DNA from: Eupeodes corollae
Taxonomy: Eukaryota > Arthropoda > Insecta > Diptera > Syrphidae
DNA length: 64,000 nucleotides
Assembly: GCF_945859685.1 (NCBI RefSeq)
Contig: NC_079149.1
Location: forward strand, 126,382,065-126,446,064
Direction: 5' to 3'
Shown: piece after piece, positions 33,960-44,689 of the stretch
Layout: each line of letters opens with the position of its first letter
How positions within the stretch are numbered: the first letter of the stretch is position 1
Program-made: the position numbers and the translations under genes
The notes under the pieces: generated by a model
What the model was told of the DNA's origin: nothing
What the model saw: the letters and a program-made list of their open reading frames with translations, nothing else
Database searches by the model: none

Positions 33960-34720
33960 CAAAAGTTGTCATTCGGGGTAAAAGTCAGCGCCATAGTGGC
34001 ATATATTCAATTTCACAATTGACAGCAAGTTTTAGTTCCTTAGTTTGACAGTTGTGAAATAAAATGTGCAAATTAAACGTCAAAACGACACAAGTGACAT
34101 ACGGATTAGTTCTATATAGTTGTTACAAATGACACACAAACTATTAAACAATTTCAACATTTACAACAAACAATCATATGAATAGAATGTCAAATAGCAT
34201 CTGACGTATCAGGTTGTTACATTTTAATTGATTCTGGTGACTTTCATATAACTTTTGATAACAACATAATTTATTGTGCAAAAATCTTTGAATTGTTTGA
34301 TTGGCATGACTGTCCTTGCACAACATGTGATGTTTATGGCAAAGCTAAAATATAACCTTGTGCCCATCATTTATGCGGCTTCTTTTGTTGTCTTTGAGTT
34401 GATATAACCGCATGTTTTTGTCGCATTTTCTGTCAAAGTTGTGATAAGATGTCATTTTCTTATATCTTCACTAGAGATTGACACATAAATTAAATATTTA
34501 TTTATGTAACGAATTCATTTAGTTTTTCTGCACTTAAAAAAAAAAAGAATCTCGTGAAAGATAATACATTCGAAACTATGTGAACTGTCAAAATGGAGTG
34601 TAATGTCAAATAAAATTAAAGAGATTTTTACTCTTTGTGAACTGTCAAAAGATAAACGTTAAATTTTCTCAATGTTTGACTTTTACATCCCCAATGAATG
34701 GATCGTCAAATTAACATTGA
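33960..34720. other. Dense cluster of TGTCA/TGACA words
   Basis: About fifteen TGTCA or TGACA words fall in roughly 760 bp, on both strands, many as TGTCAAA or TTGACAG (for example near 33969, 34019, 34049, 34079, 34098, 34128, 34189, 34451, 34581, 34603 and 34642). No coding frame is present. The same words are scattered more thinly at 2180-2410, 20505-20520, 21240-21290, 25960-26280 and 42470-42840. They could be eroded ends of small transposons or a regulatory array. Confidence 0.35.
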
Positions 34721-36942
34721 TTTATTACCTTACTTTTGATTTAACTCATTACATCATTTGATTGGATGTAGTCATTGAAAATAGATAAAAACATTAAGCT
34801 ATACATAACTAGCAACCGAAAGAGGGAGCTGATTTCTGATAAAAATCAGCTTAATAGGCTATCTGGCGAAGTGCATACTACATAAACAACACAACATGGA
34901 ATTCCATCATTCTCATAAAGAAGACGAATTTAAAAATAAATACAAAATAATGCGGCAAATGATGTAAATGCAAAATGATGGCATCAGCCAACCCCAACCT
35001 CACTCACAACAGCACCTCAAGCTTGACAACTAAACATACACACTAAACTACTAACTAGAGGAGCTGACGAGACGACCCTAAAATTTACGACCCAACTAAA
35101 AAGCCAAGCCGCACGTGGGCTCCAACTTGAAGTCGAAGTCTCGAATAAAAATGCATATAGTTCCACAAGATTCAGCTCCAGACACAAATGACAGTGACAG
35201 CTAGTCGTCGCATATTGCTTCAAAAGTCAAAACAAAAATAAAAGAAACCTAAAAACAAAATCTATAAAGCAAAATCAGTGAATTGTGACGCGAAAACGAT
35301 GCAACGAGGTGAATAATAATTGCACCACTCGAGTTGAGATCAATGTTGACATTTGAGTTAAGCGTCTCTGGTGTGTTATTTTATTTTATATTTCGTTGTG
35401 TCTTTCTTTGTTTTGTTTTTTTTTTTCTTTCTTTTGCTTTTGCTGCGCATATACCGCTCTCTGTTGGAGGTCTGTAGTGTATTGATGGCGGTTTTAATTG
35501 AATATTGTGAAGGTTTTGGGGGCTTTTGGGTCACATATTTAATAGCTATTTTAAGACAACATGGAGTCATCATATCGAGAAGAAAAATTGAAGTTTAGCT
35601 AGAAAAGATGACGCCAGACAATAATTTTGAACATGCAAACTTTTAGGGTCAATGGGACAATGGTACGATGAATTGACCTGCATTCACAGCGATGTCTAAT
35701 ATAACTTATTTCAGTAGTTGCGGGAGGTAAATACATAATGTGTGTTCATGCAACTGATTCCATATTTTGCAAATGGCAGCAATTGTCAAATTTATTTAAT
35801 GGCAACACGACATCGGTATGCTTTAAAATTGACAGCTTTTGTATAAAGTGTTTAAGGTAAGAGAAAAGAAATGCCATGTTTAAGAAGCGAATGTGGGAAT
35901 TTCCTGCACTGTATAGTGAATTATTGATTTCTATAAAAAAAAGAAACGGTTAAAAGTATGTTTATTACACTGGCCATGTGAACAGACCTTAAACTCGAAA
36001 TGAGTCAGTAATATTCCCTCAAGGAAAAACAAAAACCTAGAAGTCTTCCACCCCAGCAATCAAAATGCTCATGATGCACACCTTCAGCACGTCCATCAAA
36101 ATATATTCATAGTTTAAGGAACGTGAGGATTAAATATCTGCCCTCTGTGTGTCTCCATAGCTCGCCATTCCATCGCTTCAGTAAATATTACGAAGAGAGG
36201 AAAAAAGATTTATTACACACAAATTTAATGTCTTCTTCATGGATTGCACTTCATCATAATGCGTATCATCAAGTGGAGTTACTGGTGCTCCGTTGTGTGC
36301 CCACGGATTAATTCAACGACTTGTTCCATCATATCAAAAAATACTTATGTACAGGTTCTTGTAGATTTTGTGTTATTTTATTTTTATTTCTTAAAATACC
36401 TGCATATTAATAATAAGTTCCTTGGGGTATTTGAGAAATATTAAAAATTTCATAAATGTCTAGGTATTTAGTGCTAATTGCTTAACGTGGTTTCAGGCTA
36501 TATGCACAATGCACACGCACAATGTAGATGGGCATCATTGAAGGAATGTGTCTCCTGAGTCCTTTAACTCATTATGGTGATTATGATTTATTCGATATTT
36601 TTTAAATGGTTGAAAGTTAAGACTTTGCATGAAATATAAAAAATATTTAATAACGTATTTTGTATTTAAAAAAAAAAACACTTTTAAAAAAATACTCTTA
36701 TTTATTGAAAATTTTGCTTGATAGAAAAACATGGATATCCCTTTTAAATTTTAAATATTGTCATCATAGCAAAAAAGCTCTAAATTTTCAAAAAAATAAT
36801 CGAACAGTTCAAGAATTGTATTTTATTCACCTCTATCTCCATTGTTATCTCCAAAAATGACAGATGTAAATGCTGGGTTAGAATAAAAATGGCTGCTTGG
36901 GACGCGCTGAAAAAACTTTTTTTTCAATTAGAATTTTCAACA
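34721..36942. other. Intergenic DNA, no gene recognised
   Basis: Short frames (35017-35223, 35371-35598, 36123-36311 and others) have no recognisable domain. A T-rich tract at 35395-35450 is compositional. Upstream of the tRNA-Asp (36943) I see no conserved element that I can name. Confidence 0.5.
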
Positions 36943-37014
36943 TCCTCGATAGTATAGTGGTCAGTATCCCCGCCTGTCACGCGGGAGACCGGGGTTCAAT
37001 TCCCCGTCGGGGAG
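36943..37014 (+). tRNA. tRNA-Asp (anticodon GTC)
   Basis: This is a complete 72-nt cloverleaf. Acceptor TCCTCGA pairs with TCGGGGA (one T-G pair), followed by discriminator G at 37014. The D-arm contains the A-box (TAGTATAGTGG). The anticodon stem CCCGC/GCGGG closes the loop CTGTCAC, with GTC at 36976-36978. The T-arm contains the B-box GGTTCAATTCC. CCA is not encoded, as expected for a eukaryotic nuclear tRNA. It decodes GAC/GAU. An 11-base T-run follows at 37028-37038 as the pol III terminator. There is no intron. The gene is alone, with no other tRNA in the immediate neighbourhood, and every helix is intact, so I take it to be functional. Confidence 0.97.
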
Positions 37015-37027
37015 ATGTCAAAAATTG

Positions 37028-37038
37028 TTTTTTTTTTT
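37028..37038 (+). terminator. Pol III terminator of tRNA-Asp
   Basis: An uninterrupted run of eleven T starts 14 bases after the discriminator base of tRNA-Asp. Confidence 0.85.
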
Positions 37039-38085
37039 ATTATTTGATTCCTAAGGCTGCAATAAACTTAATTTATTTATTTTCAATTTTTACATTCAAA
37101 ACAAATCAGTTCCCGTCTTTTAACGTTACATATTTGTTGTGTTGACATAAGGTGAATAAATTGGGCCTTATATTCCTTGTAACTCTCAAACTTAAGGTCA
37201 TTGTACAATGATTTTTCATTAGACTATATTACACCACAGCAAAATCTTAGTTCCAAAAACTCTTTCAATGTTATGGGAACATTAAAATAATTATTGTCAA
37301 CACAAAATCTCATGTACAAAAATAAACACAACTACATATAAGATTTTAAAATTAGCTGACATGACAGGTCTCATTTTTCATCAAACAATAAAATTCCCAT
37401 AAACAGAATGACACTTAACTTCCATCATCGTCATCATGTCTTATGTTTTCTCTAAGTTATAAACTCTACGCATCTTTGGCACATTTAAGGAAATTAACTA
37501 TTTTAAACATTGTAATATCACCCACATTGTTTTTTGACTTTAATGTCACATCACTTATTATAGAGTTCCGGCTCGGCCTTTGATGTCATGTTTGACGCAC
37601 AAATTCGCAAAACTTGTGTCTAGAGTCTATGATGGCCTTGAGGCTTAACCTGTAGGCTTATGTGTTAAGTTTAATCACTTTTGTTATGTTTGTCGTGTTG
37701 GTCATTTAAAAAAAAAGAAGAAATAAATGAAAAATTAGGGGAAAACATAAAAATTGTTTTTTCTTATAAAAGCCTAATTTGTTTATGTGGGCAAATAAAG
37801 AAAGGAATTATTTTAGACCTTTTATGTTCCTTTTTTAAAAAAATTCAGGTAAGAAAAAATACTTGAGGTATCACCATTAAAACACAATTAAATGTTAATT
37901 TATCTAAAATAATTTCAACGCCATTTTGGCATAAGTTTGTTGTGTTAATGTACATTTTCGTGAGTTCTGAACATTCGTGGATGTAAAAGTCAACTGAGAA
38001 TTCAAATCCCTAGATTTAAAGAATTACAGGACACTAAAATATGAGAAAATAATTTATATAGGTGGGATAGACCGGGCAAACGCAA
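37039..38085. other. Intergenic DNA, no gene recognised
   Basis: Only short chance frames are present; TGTCA/TGACA words appear near 37360 and 37580. Confidence 0.5.
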
Positions 38086-38850
38086 ACTAAAAGACTGCGA
38101 CGCATACTAAGGCGACTTCTACCGAGAACAAAGACAGCGTCTATTTGGGTGTGGATTTGTTGTTGGAAATGCCTAGGTACAGCTACGGATATCCCGATCC
38201 AAGCCAAAACAAGGAATTACTGCTAGAAGATTCGACGTTAGACGGCTACAATCGCAAGAGACTGCCATTTCCTTGTACGATCGAGTCTCTAATAACCTCT
38301 TAAGGAGTCCTATCCTGCCTGCATTAAGCATTAACCAGTGGCAACTTTGCCTTGCAGCCATCAGAGATGCCGTAATTGAAGAATGAGGAGGAAAGCGTGC
38401 CCGCTGAGTGGAATCTCGGCATAGAGTGCCCGATACATAAAAAAGGAGACCCTCTAAACTGCGCCAACTACAGAGGCATCAGTCTCCTTAACATTGCATA
38501 TAAGATCCTCTCTGCCGTATTATGTGAAAGTCTGAAGCCGTTCGTCAACAATCTGATTGGTTCTTATCAGTGTGGTTTCAGACCAGGAAAGTCCACTATC
38601 GACCAAATATTCACACTGCGGCAGATTTTGGAAAAATTCCAGGAACTTCAAATCGATACCCACCATCTCTTTATCGATTTTAAAGCCGCGTATGACTTCA
38701 TCCATAGGAAAGAGCTCTACAGAGCAATGTCTAGTCTTGGCATCCCCGTCAAAATTATCCGTGCAGAATGACGATGGAGAATGCACGCTGCTCTATCAAG
38801 GTCGGAAATGTGAATAAAAATGTGAACAAATTACTGCTTCAAAAGTGAAA
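38086..38850 (+). pseudogene. RTE-like LINE fragment, internally deleted
   Basis: In the plus strand the first part (about 38190-38370) reads, in frame pieces, ITARRFDVRRLQSQE and INQWQLCLAAIRDAV. These match the linker of the minus-strand copy at 16570-18410 (ISKRRFNVDRLQQEE, HWQLCKQSIRNAA). It then jumps directly to RT (38376-38771): PAEWNLGIECPIHKKGD, CANYRGISLLNIAYKILSAVL, SYQCGFRPGKSTIDQIFTLRQIL and motif A FIDFKAAYD. Shortly after (about 38770) a frameshift leads into NARCSIKVGN-like sequence and similarity ends. So a few hundred bases between linker and RT are deleted, and motif B, YADD and the thumb are missing. Confidence 0.8.
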
Positions 38851-40117
38851 GTCTACAAAAAAAAAGGGGCTATTCAAAATGAAACCACTTGTTGGCAAGG
38901 AAAAACAATAACGGTACACTTGGGTGTATACGTACTTTTTCTCACTTTAACAAATGTTCTTGTAATCACTGCAGTACATATGTCAAGAGGAAAGTTCTCT
39001 AGAGTGATTCGAAAATCTTTTTCTTACAACTGATTTTTTTTAAATATACTTAAAATTGAAAGATTGCGCGACTGTTTGCCCATTCAAAGCGAGCGGTTTG
39101 CTGCGGTGTCAATTCAGCCTCCAATGATGCACCAGAGGCCTTTAGGATTCCCGCAGCTTGCCGCCTTTGTTTGTATAGGCTTTTCGAGAGTTTCCCCTTT
39201 CAATTTCTGGATGTACTCTCAGTAGAAGTGGTAGGGCCATTATTCACAACCCTCGCACTACTGGAATTAGGTATTGCTACCTTCCTACTCTGGTTGATCT
39301 CAACAGCAGAGGAGGGTCTCTGTGTTGGCCACAGGAGATACGGCAACAGGGAAAGATACCGGTCTCACCTTTTTTTTCTTTTTGTTATCATTTATATTTG
39401 GTCCCAAGAGTTCCGAAGCAAGAGCGGTCCGTCTGTACAGAGATTCGCATATACTGATAAGGCTAGTTAATCCGTAGGTCGCCAGGTAGCCGGATACTCC
39501 GTTAGAGACTGACAGCCCAATAAAGATACGAGGTGGTTGGAAAGTCATTTGATGTCAAGAACATCATTCTGATATGTAAGTAAATGATTAGGATCGGTAA
39601 ACAGCAATTGATCTAGGTTACCTGTGGTGGGAAGAAGAACCGGAGAGAGGAGCGCTGCCTAGCTTTTTCGCCATTACAAAGTAGGAGGTTGGATGGGAGT
39701 TGGTGAGCGTTGGTTTGTATGCCTTGTTTATGTGGGAAGGGGTGATGAATCTGGAAAGGTAGAGGGATAAGAACGTCCTTTAGTTTCAGGACTCATCTGG
39801 TGAAAATTCTCGAAAATCATTGAGTTTGCTCAGCTTCTACAAGTCGACAAGTTCGACGTTCAAAGTAGGAGGAGTATGGGTACCCGCCATAGTACGACCG
39901 ACGTTATTGTTCGTTTGGCAAGTAATGAAGAAGAATTTAAATTTTGTTTTCTGAACAAAAACAAGTATTGCCTAAATCTATTTTTTTTTTTTTTCAAAAT
40001 TTGATATCTCAAAAACATAGCAACATTTTTAAAGTAAGATCAAATGTGAAACATATATTCATAATCACCTAATTACTGCATTCCAAAATATATTAAATTG
40101 ATTAAAAAAAAAGACAC
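38851..40117. other. Intergenic DNA, no gene recognised
   Basis: A more G+C-rich interval at 39050-39660 has frames on both strands (39171-39470 plus, 39300-39548 minus), but I could not identify any domain. It may be a decayed element ORF, but I have no motif to show it. The rest is A+T-rich. Confidence 0.45.
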
Positions 40118-40380
40118 ATGCGACCCACACTGATAACTTCATGTCTGTCGATTTGTCTTGCTCAAAAGTTTGTAGGCTTTCATATCGGGTTAAAAAAGTT
40201 GTCAGTTGAATTATTCTTTAAAATTTTAAAATTACCAACAATATTTTTCACATAAAGAAAGAGTTTAGTTTGAAAATCTAGTTTTGTTAAATAGATATTT
40301 GGTCGAAAACAAATTTTTACCAATTTAAGTAGCATTTCTAAAATTTTTACAAATTGGATGAATGCAATTAATTTGAGATA
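40118..40380 (-). repeat. Non-coding repeat family R, copy 1, part left of the mariner
   Basis: Starts with GCGACCCACACTGATAACTTC and continues with words that recur, in reverse complement, at 46880-47035 and 53630-53840: AAAAGTTTRTAGGCTTTC, TTAAAAAAGTTGT, GTTGAATTATTCTT, and AACTAGATTTTC-type segments. It is interrupted at 40381 by the mariner and resumes at 41691. No coding capacity. Confidence 0.65.
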
Positions 40381-40382
40381 TA

Positions 40383-40411
40383 AAGGGTGATTTTTTTGAG
40401 GTTAGGATTTT
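40383..40411 (+). repeat. Left terminal inverted repeat of the mariner
   Basis: AAGGGTGATTTTTTTGAGG and following bases, matching the inverted right end with a few mismatches and one indel in the T-run. Confidence 0.75.
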
Positions 40412-40495
40412 CATGCATCAGTATTTGACAGATCACGCTGGATTTCAGACATGGTGTCAAAGAGAAAGATGCTCAGTATGCTTTGACATTTCATC

Positions 40496-41581
40496 ATGAA
40501 TAGACTTACTAACGAGCAACGCTTGCAAATCATTGAATTTTATTACCAAAATCAGTGTTCGGTTCGAAATGTGTTTCGCGCTTTACGTCCGATTTATAGT
40601 CTACATAATCGACCAAGTGAGCAAACAATTAATGCGATTGTGACCAAGTTTCGCACTCAGTTTACTTTATTGGACATTAAACCAACCACACGAATGCGTA
40701 CAGTGCGTACAGAAGAGAATATTGCGTCTGTTTCTGAGAGTGTTGCTGAAGACCGTGAAATGTCGATTCGTCGCCGTTCGCAGCAATTGGGTTTGTGTTA
40801 TTCGACCACATGGAAGATTTTACGCAAAGATCTTGGTGTAAAACCGTATAAAATACAGCTCGTGCACGAACTGAAGCCGAACGATATGCCACAACGTCGA
40901 ATTTTCAGTGAATGGGCCCTAGAAAAGTTGGCAGAAAATCCGCTTTTTTATCGACAAATTTTGTTCAGCGATGAGGCTCATTTCTGGTTGAATGGCTACG
41001 TAAATAAGCAAAATTGCCGCATTTGGAGTGAAGAGCAACCAGAAGCTGTTCAAGAACTGCCCATGCATCCCGAAAAATGCACTGTTTGGTGTGGTTTGTA
41101 CGCTGGTGGAATCATTGGACCGTATTTTTTCAAAGATGCTGTTGGACGCAACGTTACGGTGAATGGCGATCGCTATCGTTCAATGCTAACAAACTCTTTG
41201 TTGCCAAAAATGGAAGAACTGAACTTGGTTGACATGTGGTTTCAACAAGATGGCGCTACATGCCACACAGCTCGCGATTCTATGGCCATTTTGAGGGAAA
41301 ACTTCGGAGAACAATTCATCTCAAGGAATGGACCGGTAAGTTGGCCACCAAGATCATGCGATTTGACGCCTTTAGACTATTTTTTGTGGGGCTACGTCAA
41401 GTCTAAAGTCTACACAAATAAGCCAGCAACTATTCCAGCTTTGGAAGACAACATTTCCGAAGAAATTCGGGCTATTCCGCCCGAAATGCTCGAAAAAGTT
41501 AACCAAAATTGGACTTTCCGAATGGACCACCTAAGACGCAGCCGCGGTCAACATTCAAATGAAATTATCTTCAAAAATTAA
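40496..41581 (+). CDS. Mariner transposase, DD41D (rosa-like)
   Basis: The 361-residue protein cuts and pastes the element: the N-terminal region binds the inverted repeats, and the C-terminal DDD domain cleaves and joins DNA at TA sites. Residues 1-110 contain the helix-turn-helix region (TNEQRLQIIEFYYQNQCSVR; SIRRRSQQLGLCYSTTWKIL). The catalytic triad is D159 (ILFSDEAHF), D252 (WFQQDGATCHT) and D294 (LTPLDYFLWGYVKSKVY). Forty-one residues lie between the second and third D, the hallmark of the rosa group described from tephritid flies. The start ATG at 40496 gives the HTH its full length, and an AATAAA signal follows the stop at 41608-41613. No stop, frameshift or catalytic substitution is visible. 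Activity has not been shown. Confidence 0.92.
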   Translation: MNRLTNEQRLQIIEFYYQNQCSVRNVFRALRPIYSLHNRPSEQTINAIVTKFRTQFTLLDIKPTTRMRTVRTEENIASVSESVAEDREMSIRRRSQQLGLCYSTTWKILRKDLGVKPYKIQLVHELKPNDMPQRRIFSEWALEKLAENPLFYRQILFSDEAHFWLNGYVNKQNCRIWSEEQPEAVQELPMHPEKCTVWCGLYAGGIIGPYFFKDAVGRNVTVNGDRYRSMLTNSLLPKMEELNLVDMWFQQDGATCHTARDSMAILRENFGEQFISRNGPVSWPPRSCDLTPLDYFLWGYVKSKVYTNKPATIPALEDNISEEIRAIPPEMLEKVNQNWTFRMDHLRRSRGQHSNEIIFKN

Positions 41582-41607
41582 ATGTCATGGACCAATCTAA
41601 CGTTTCA

Positions 41608-41613
41608 AATAAA
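41608..41613 (+). promoter_or_regulatory. Polyadenylation signal of the transposase gene
   Basis: AATAAA 27 bases after the transposase stop codon and before the right terminal repeat. Confidence 0.6.
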
Positions 41614-41659
41614 GTATCGATGAGATTTTGCAAAATTTTTTGCGTTTTTTTTTTTTTTA

Positions 41660-41688
41660 AGTTCTCAAGCTCTTAAAAAACCACCGTT
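41660..41688 (+). repeat. Right terminal inverted repeat of the mariner
   Basis: On the minus strand AACGGTGGTTTTTTAAGAG, the partner of the left end at 40383. A 14-base T-run (41645-41658) lies just inside it. Confidence 0.75.
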
Positions 41689-41690
41689 TA

Positions 41691-42290
41691 CCAAGAACCG
41701 AACACCAATTTTTACCAAATTTGCGATTTTATTTTTTTTATGAAAAAACAGACTTTGGACTTTTATAAAAAAAACTATTGAATATCGAAAACAATATTTT
41801 CTGTGGAATAAAAAAAGTTTAAGGACAATATTTTTAATTTTTGAAAATCTATTTGAGCCGAAAGTAAATTTTTACCAAGTTTTAGTATTGTGTTTTTGTT
41901 AAAAAACTGTCAATTCGATTTCTCTCAAAATTTAACTGAATGTTGACAACAATATTTGTTAATAGATAAAAGTAGCTTAAAGCCAATATCTCAAAGTTTT
42001 GAGAAGATATTTGAGTCGAAAATCAATTTTGAATAACTTTTATTTTTTTTTTTATTTTTTGTAAAAAAAACTGTCAATTAGATTTTTCTAAAATATTTAC
42101 CAAATTTTATAAACGTTATTTTTCGTTGTACAAAATTGTTTTGGAGATGAAAGATGAAAGTCTGTAGCGTCATTGGTTAGTGAGATAGTGAGTCGATAAA
42201 TCTACTGGTTTTTGAGCTATGGACGACGAAAAAACATCGCGAACGTACGGACGTACGAACGTATGTACACACACCTTTCTAAAAGTCGAA
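41691..42290 (-). repeat. Non-coding repeat family R, copy 1, part right of the mariner
   Basis: Continues the repeat interrupted at 40381: ACCAATTTTTACCAAATTT, GAAAACAATATTTTCTGTGG and TTTTTGAGCTATGGACGACG. It ends in a run of ACGTACG-like units (42243-42268) before ACACACACC. The segment ATAAATCTACTGGTTTTTGAG (42197-42217) corresponds to CTCAAAAACCAGTAGAGATAT at 46482-46502 in copy 2, opposite strand. No coding content. Confidence 0.6.
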
Positions 42291-44689
42291 GAAGTTAATA
42301 AAAACTATTTTATTATGTGTTTAAAAGGTTATAATTCCCCCTTATTTAGAAAAAAAGCACAAGTCCTTTTTTTAAATTATTACGGAAGCTTAGGAATGGC
42401 ATTTCCTTGTAAGATTTCTACGTTTCTTTCCCGCTTCTTGGCCGACAAAATCAATATCTGCATGTCGTTTTGACAAATTACTGTCGCAATAAGCATGTTT
42501 TACAATTCAACGCGATCAGACAGCCAATACTTTCAAAATAAAACAAAAAACAGACTTCCCCGTAAATGTAATTTTTTTTGACACATGTTTACCAAAGGAA
42601 AAATTGAATTTAAATATTTTATAAAATTGCTGATAATGTCCTATGATTAATGTTAACAGACGTCAAAAATAATAAAAAAATAGCATTAAATGACAAAAGA
42701 CGCACTAACGCCATCTATGACCAAACAGTGAATTTAAGGTTATGCACCTGTCAAGTATCAGCGACCACAATATCGATATAGAAAGTTTGGTCAACGTACC
42801 TTTGATGGTTATACCGAAAGTGTCAAATTTTGTCAACAAACATTCTCTGGAAAGGACATATCTCCAATGACAAAAGGAATTCTGCAAAGTGTTTATTTTA
42901 TGTTTTCACCATTAAGCTGCTTAAATCTTATAAACAAACTTGTAAGTCATCCTATCTGAAGTGACATCAGTTCTTATCGTACACGAAAAAAGAAACATCA
43001 AGAGAAACATCAATTCAACAAAAAATTAAGTCATTGAACTTCTTAAAAAAAAAATCCACAAATTACTCCCAAAAGTCAACAAAGTCACGTAGTTTTTTTT
43101 TTCGCATCATCAAATATTGTGTGAAAGATAATTGTAAATAAGTTAAACTGCAACACAAATGTTTGCTGCTGTTGCACGTTATGAGTTCTCAAGAGTGATT
43201 TTTTTGTCCAAAAGGAAATATGAGGTGCGAACAGAGGATACTTTTTAAAGCCTCTTCTCTTCCATTCGAGTGTTTAAAAGTTCTCACCAAAAAAACGCCA
43301 ACAAAATGGGTTTATAATATTCTTCAAGTTCTTCGTCTTAACATCTCAAATTATTAGTTAATGTCTTTGTATATATCTACCATCGCCATCATGTTGCAAT
43401 TTACCAAGAAAATTGATTCTTTTTTCATAAAGAAAAAGAATACAAAGGCGGAATTTAAAAGCCAACGGACCAAGGGAAGTCAAGGCGTTGAAGATTTCAT
43501 TATATTTCCCACTATAAACTCAACAAATTACATATAATTCAACTTAAAAAAAGAAAATTTGCATACCCTGACTTTATAATGAAACTACCTGAAAAATATT
43601 TAATTCACTTCACTCGAGCTGCCAATATGAGTAATCTGCCCCACATACTCGTAAACTGTTCGACTGCCCACTTTGCAATTTGTCGAATGAAAGCCCATAA
43701 CCGCCCAATGCTGCCGAAAGGAAGACAAATTTCTCATCTCTTACCACTTTTTTTTCACGAAGTCTTTCGCGTGATATAAGAAGCTAAAAAATAACGTGAT
43801 TTATGTTAACTAACGAGATTATAAAGTATCTTACGAAACTGACAGTCCTTGCAGCAAAGCAGAACTGCAGCGCAGCAGCGCTCGAAATTTAATTCGCCAA
43901 CAAGACTCAACTCACATAAGGGTCCGATCGCACTTTAAGGGCATTAATGTCAGTTATAATGTTCAGATTGGGAATATTCGTGTAACAGATTTTTCTGTGA
44001 TGCTTGGTCGTTGGCCGTGTGGCCGGGTGGCAGAGATATAGAATGTTAATTTCTTATCGAATCAAGTCCGGGTGGTAAGGAGTGGTATTGGTTACCTGCT
44101 GCACATGAAAGTATAGCAATGCGGAAGTTATGAAATAATATCGGAGCAGGAATTCTTAAGTTCTGATGATTATATGCATGTTTATTGGTTTCACGCTGAT
44201 TTAAAATGTTTGATTAAAGAAAGAAATAATTTCAGGAAAAACAAACAATCTACAAAAGGAGGGTTCAGGTGAATGAAAATAAATTTTAATTTAAAATCAA
44301 TAATTATTAATGAATAAAACAGCAAACATAGCTCACAAGGTAAATAACTGAACTTTTGGTGAAAGGAAAAAGCAAATTATGGGTCATATACCTCAAAAGT
44401 TAACCTACATAACTTTACATTACTTGTTGGACAAAATTTGTTCCCTGAAGTAATTTGGATTGCGTGTTTCGAAACAATTAAAAAATTCAAATAAGAAACT
44501 AAAAACTCTGCACGACATGTGAATGAACTTTATTTTAAATTGATTTTATACAAGAGACAAGGGCTGCCAAATTGTTGTAAACAAGAAGTCGTATATATTG
44601 GAGAAGTTCAATTTGTTTTCTGGGCTTACAAAAATACGGGTTTTGAATAAATTCACAGCAAATTAAAAGGCTAAATTTAGTGAAGTTGG
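42291..44689. other. Intergenic DNA, no gene recognised
   Basis: TGTCA/TGACA words occur at 42470-42840. The frames at 42219-42473 and 43579-43779 have no recognised domain. I see no element ends. Confidence 0.5.

Larger units (their letters stand above)
40383..41688 (+). mobile_element. rosa-type (DD41D) mariner element, apparently full length
   Basis: A 1306-bp element bounded by TA dinucleotides (40381-40382 and 41689-41690), the usual target duplication of this superfamily. The termini are imperfect inverted repeats of about 28-30 bp. The left reads AAGGGTGATTTTTTTGAGG; the right, on the minus strand, reads AACGGTGGTTTTTTAAGAG. A single 361-codon transposase frame fills the interior. The element sits inside non-coding repeat family R, whose two parts resume on either side. 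A degraded relative is at 10839-11165. An open frame with both ends suggests a young insertion. Confidence 0.88.

Noticed and set aside
39050..39660. More G+C-rich stretch with open frames on both strands
   Set aside because: I could not find any motif, repeated copy or element end; left as unassigned.
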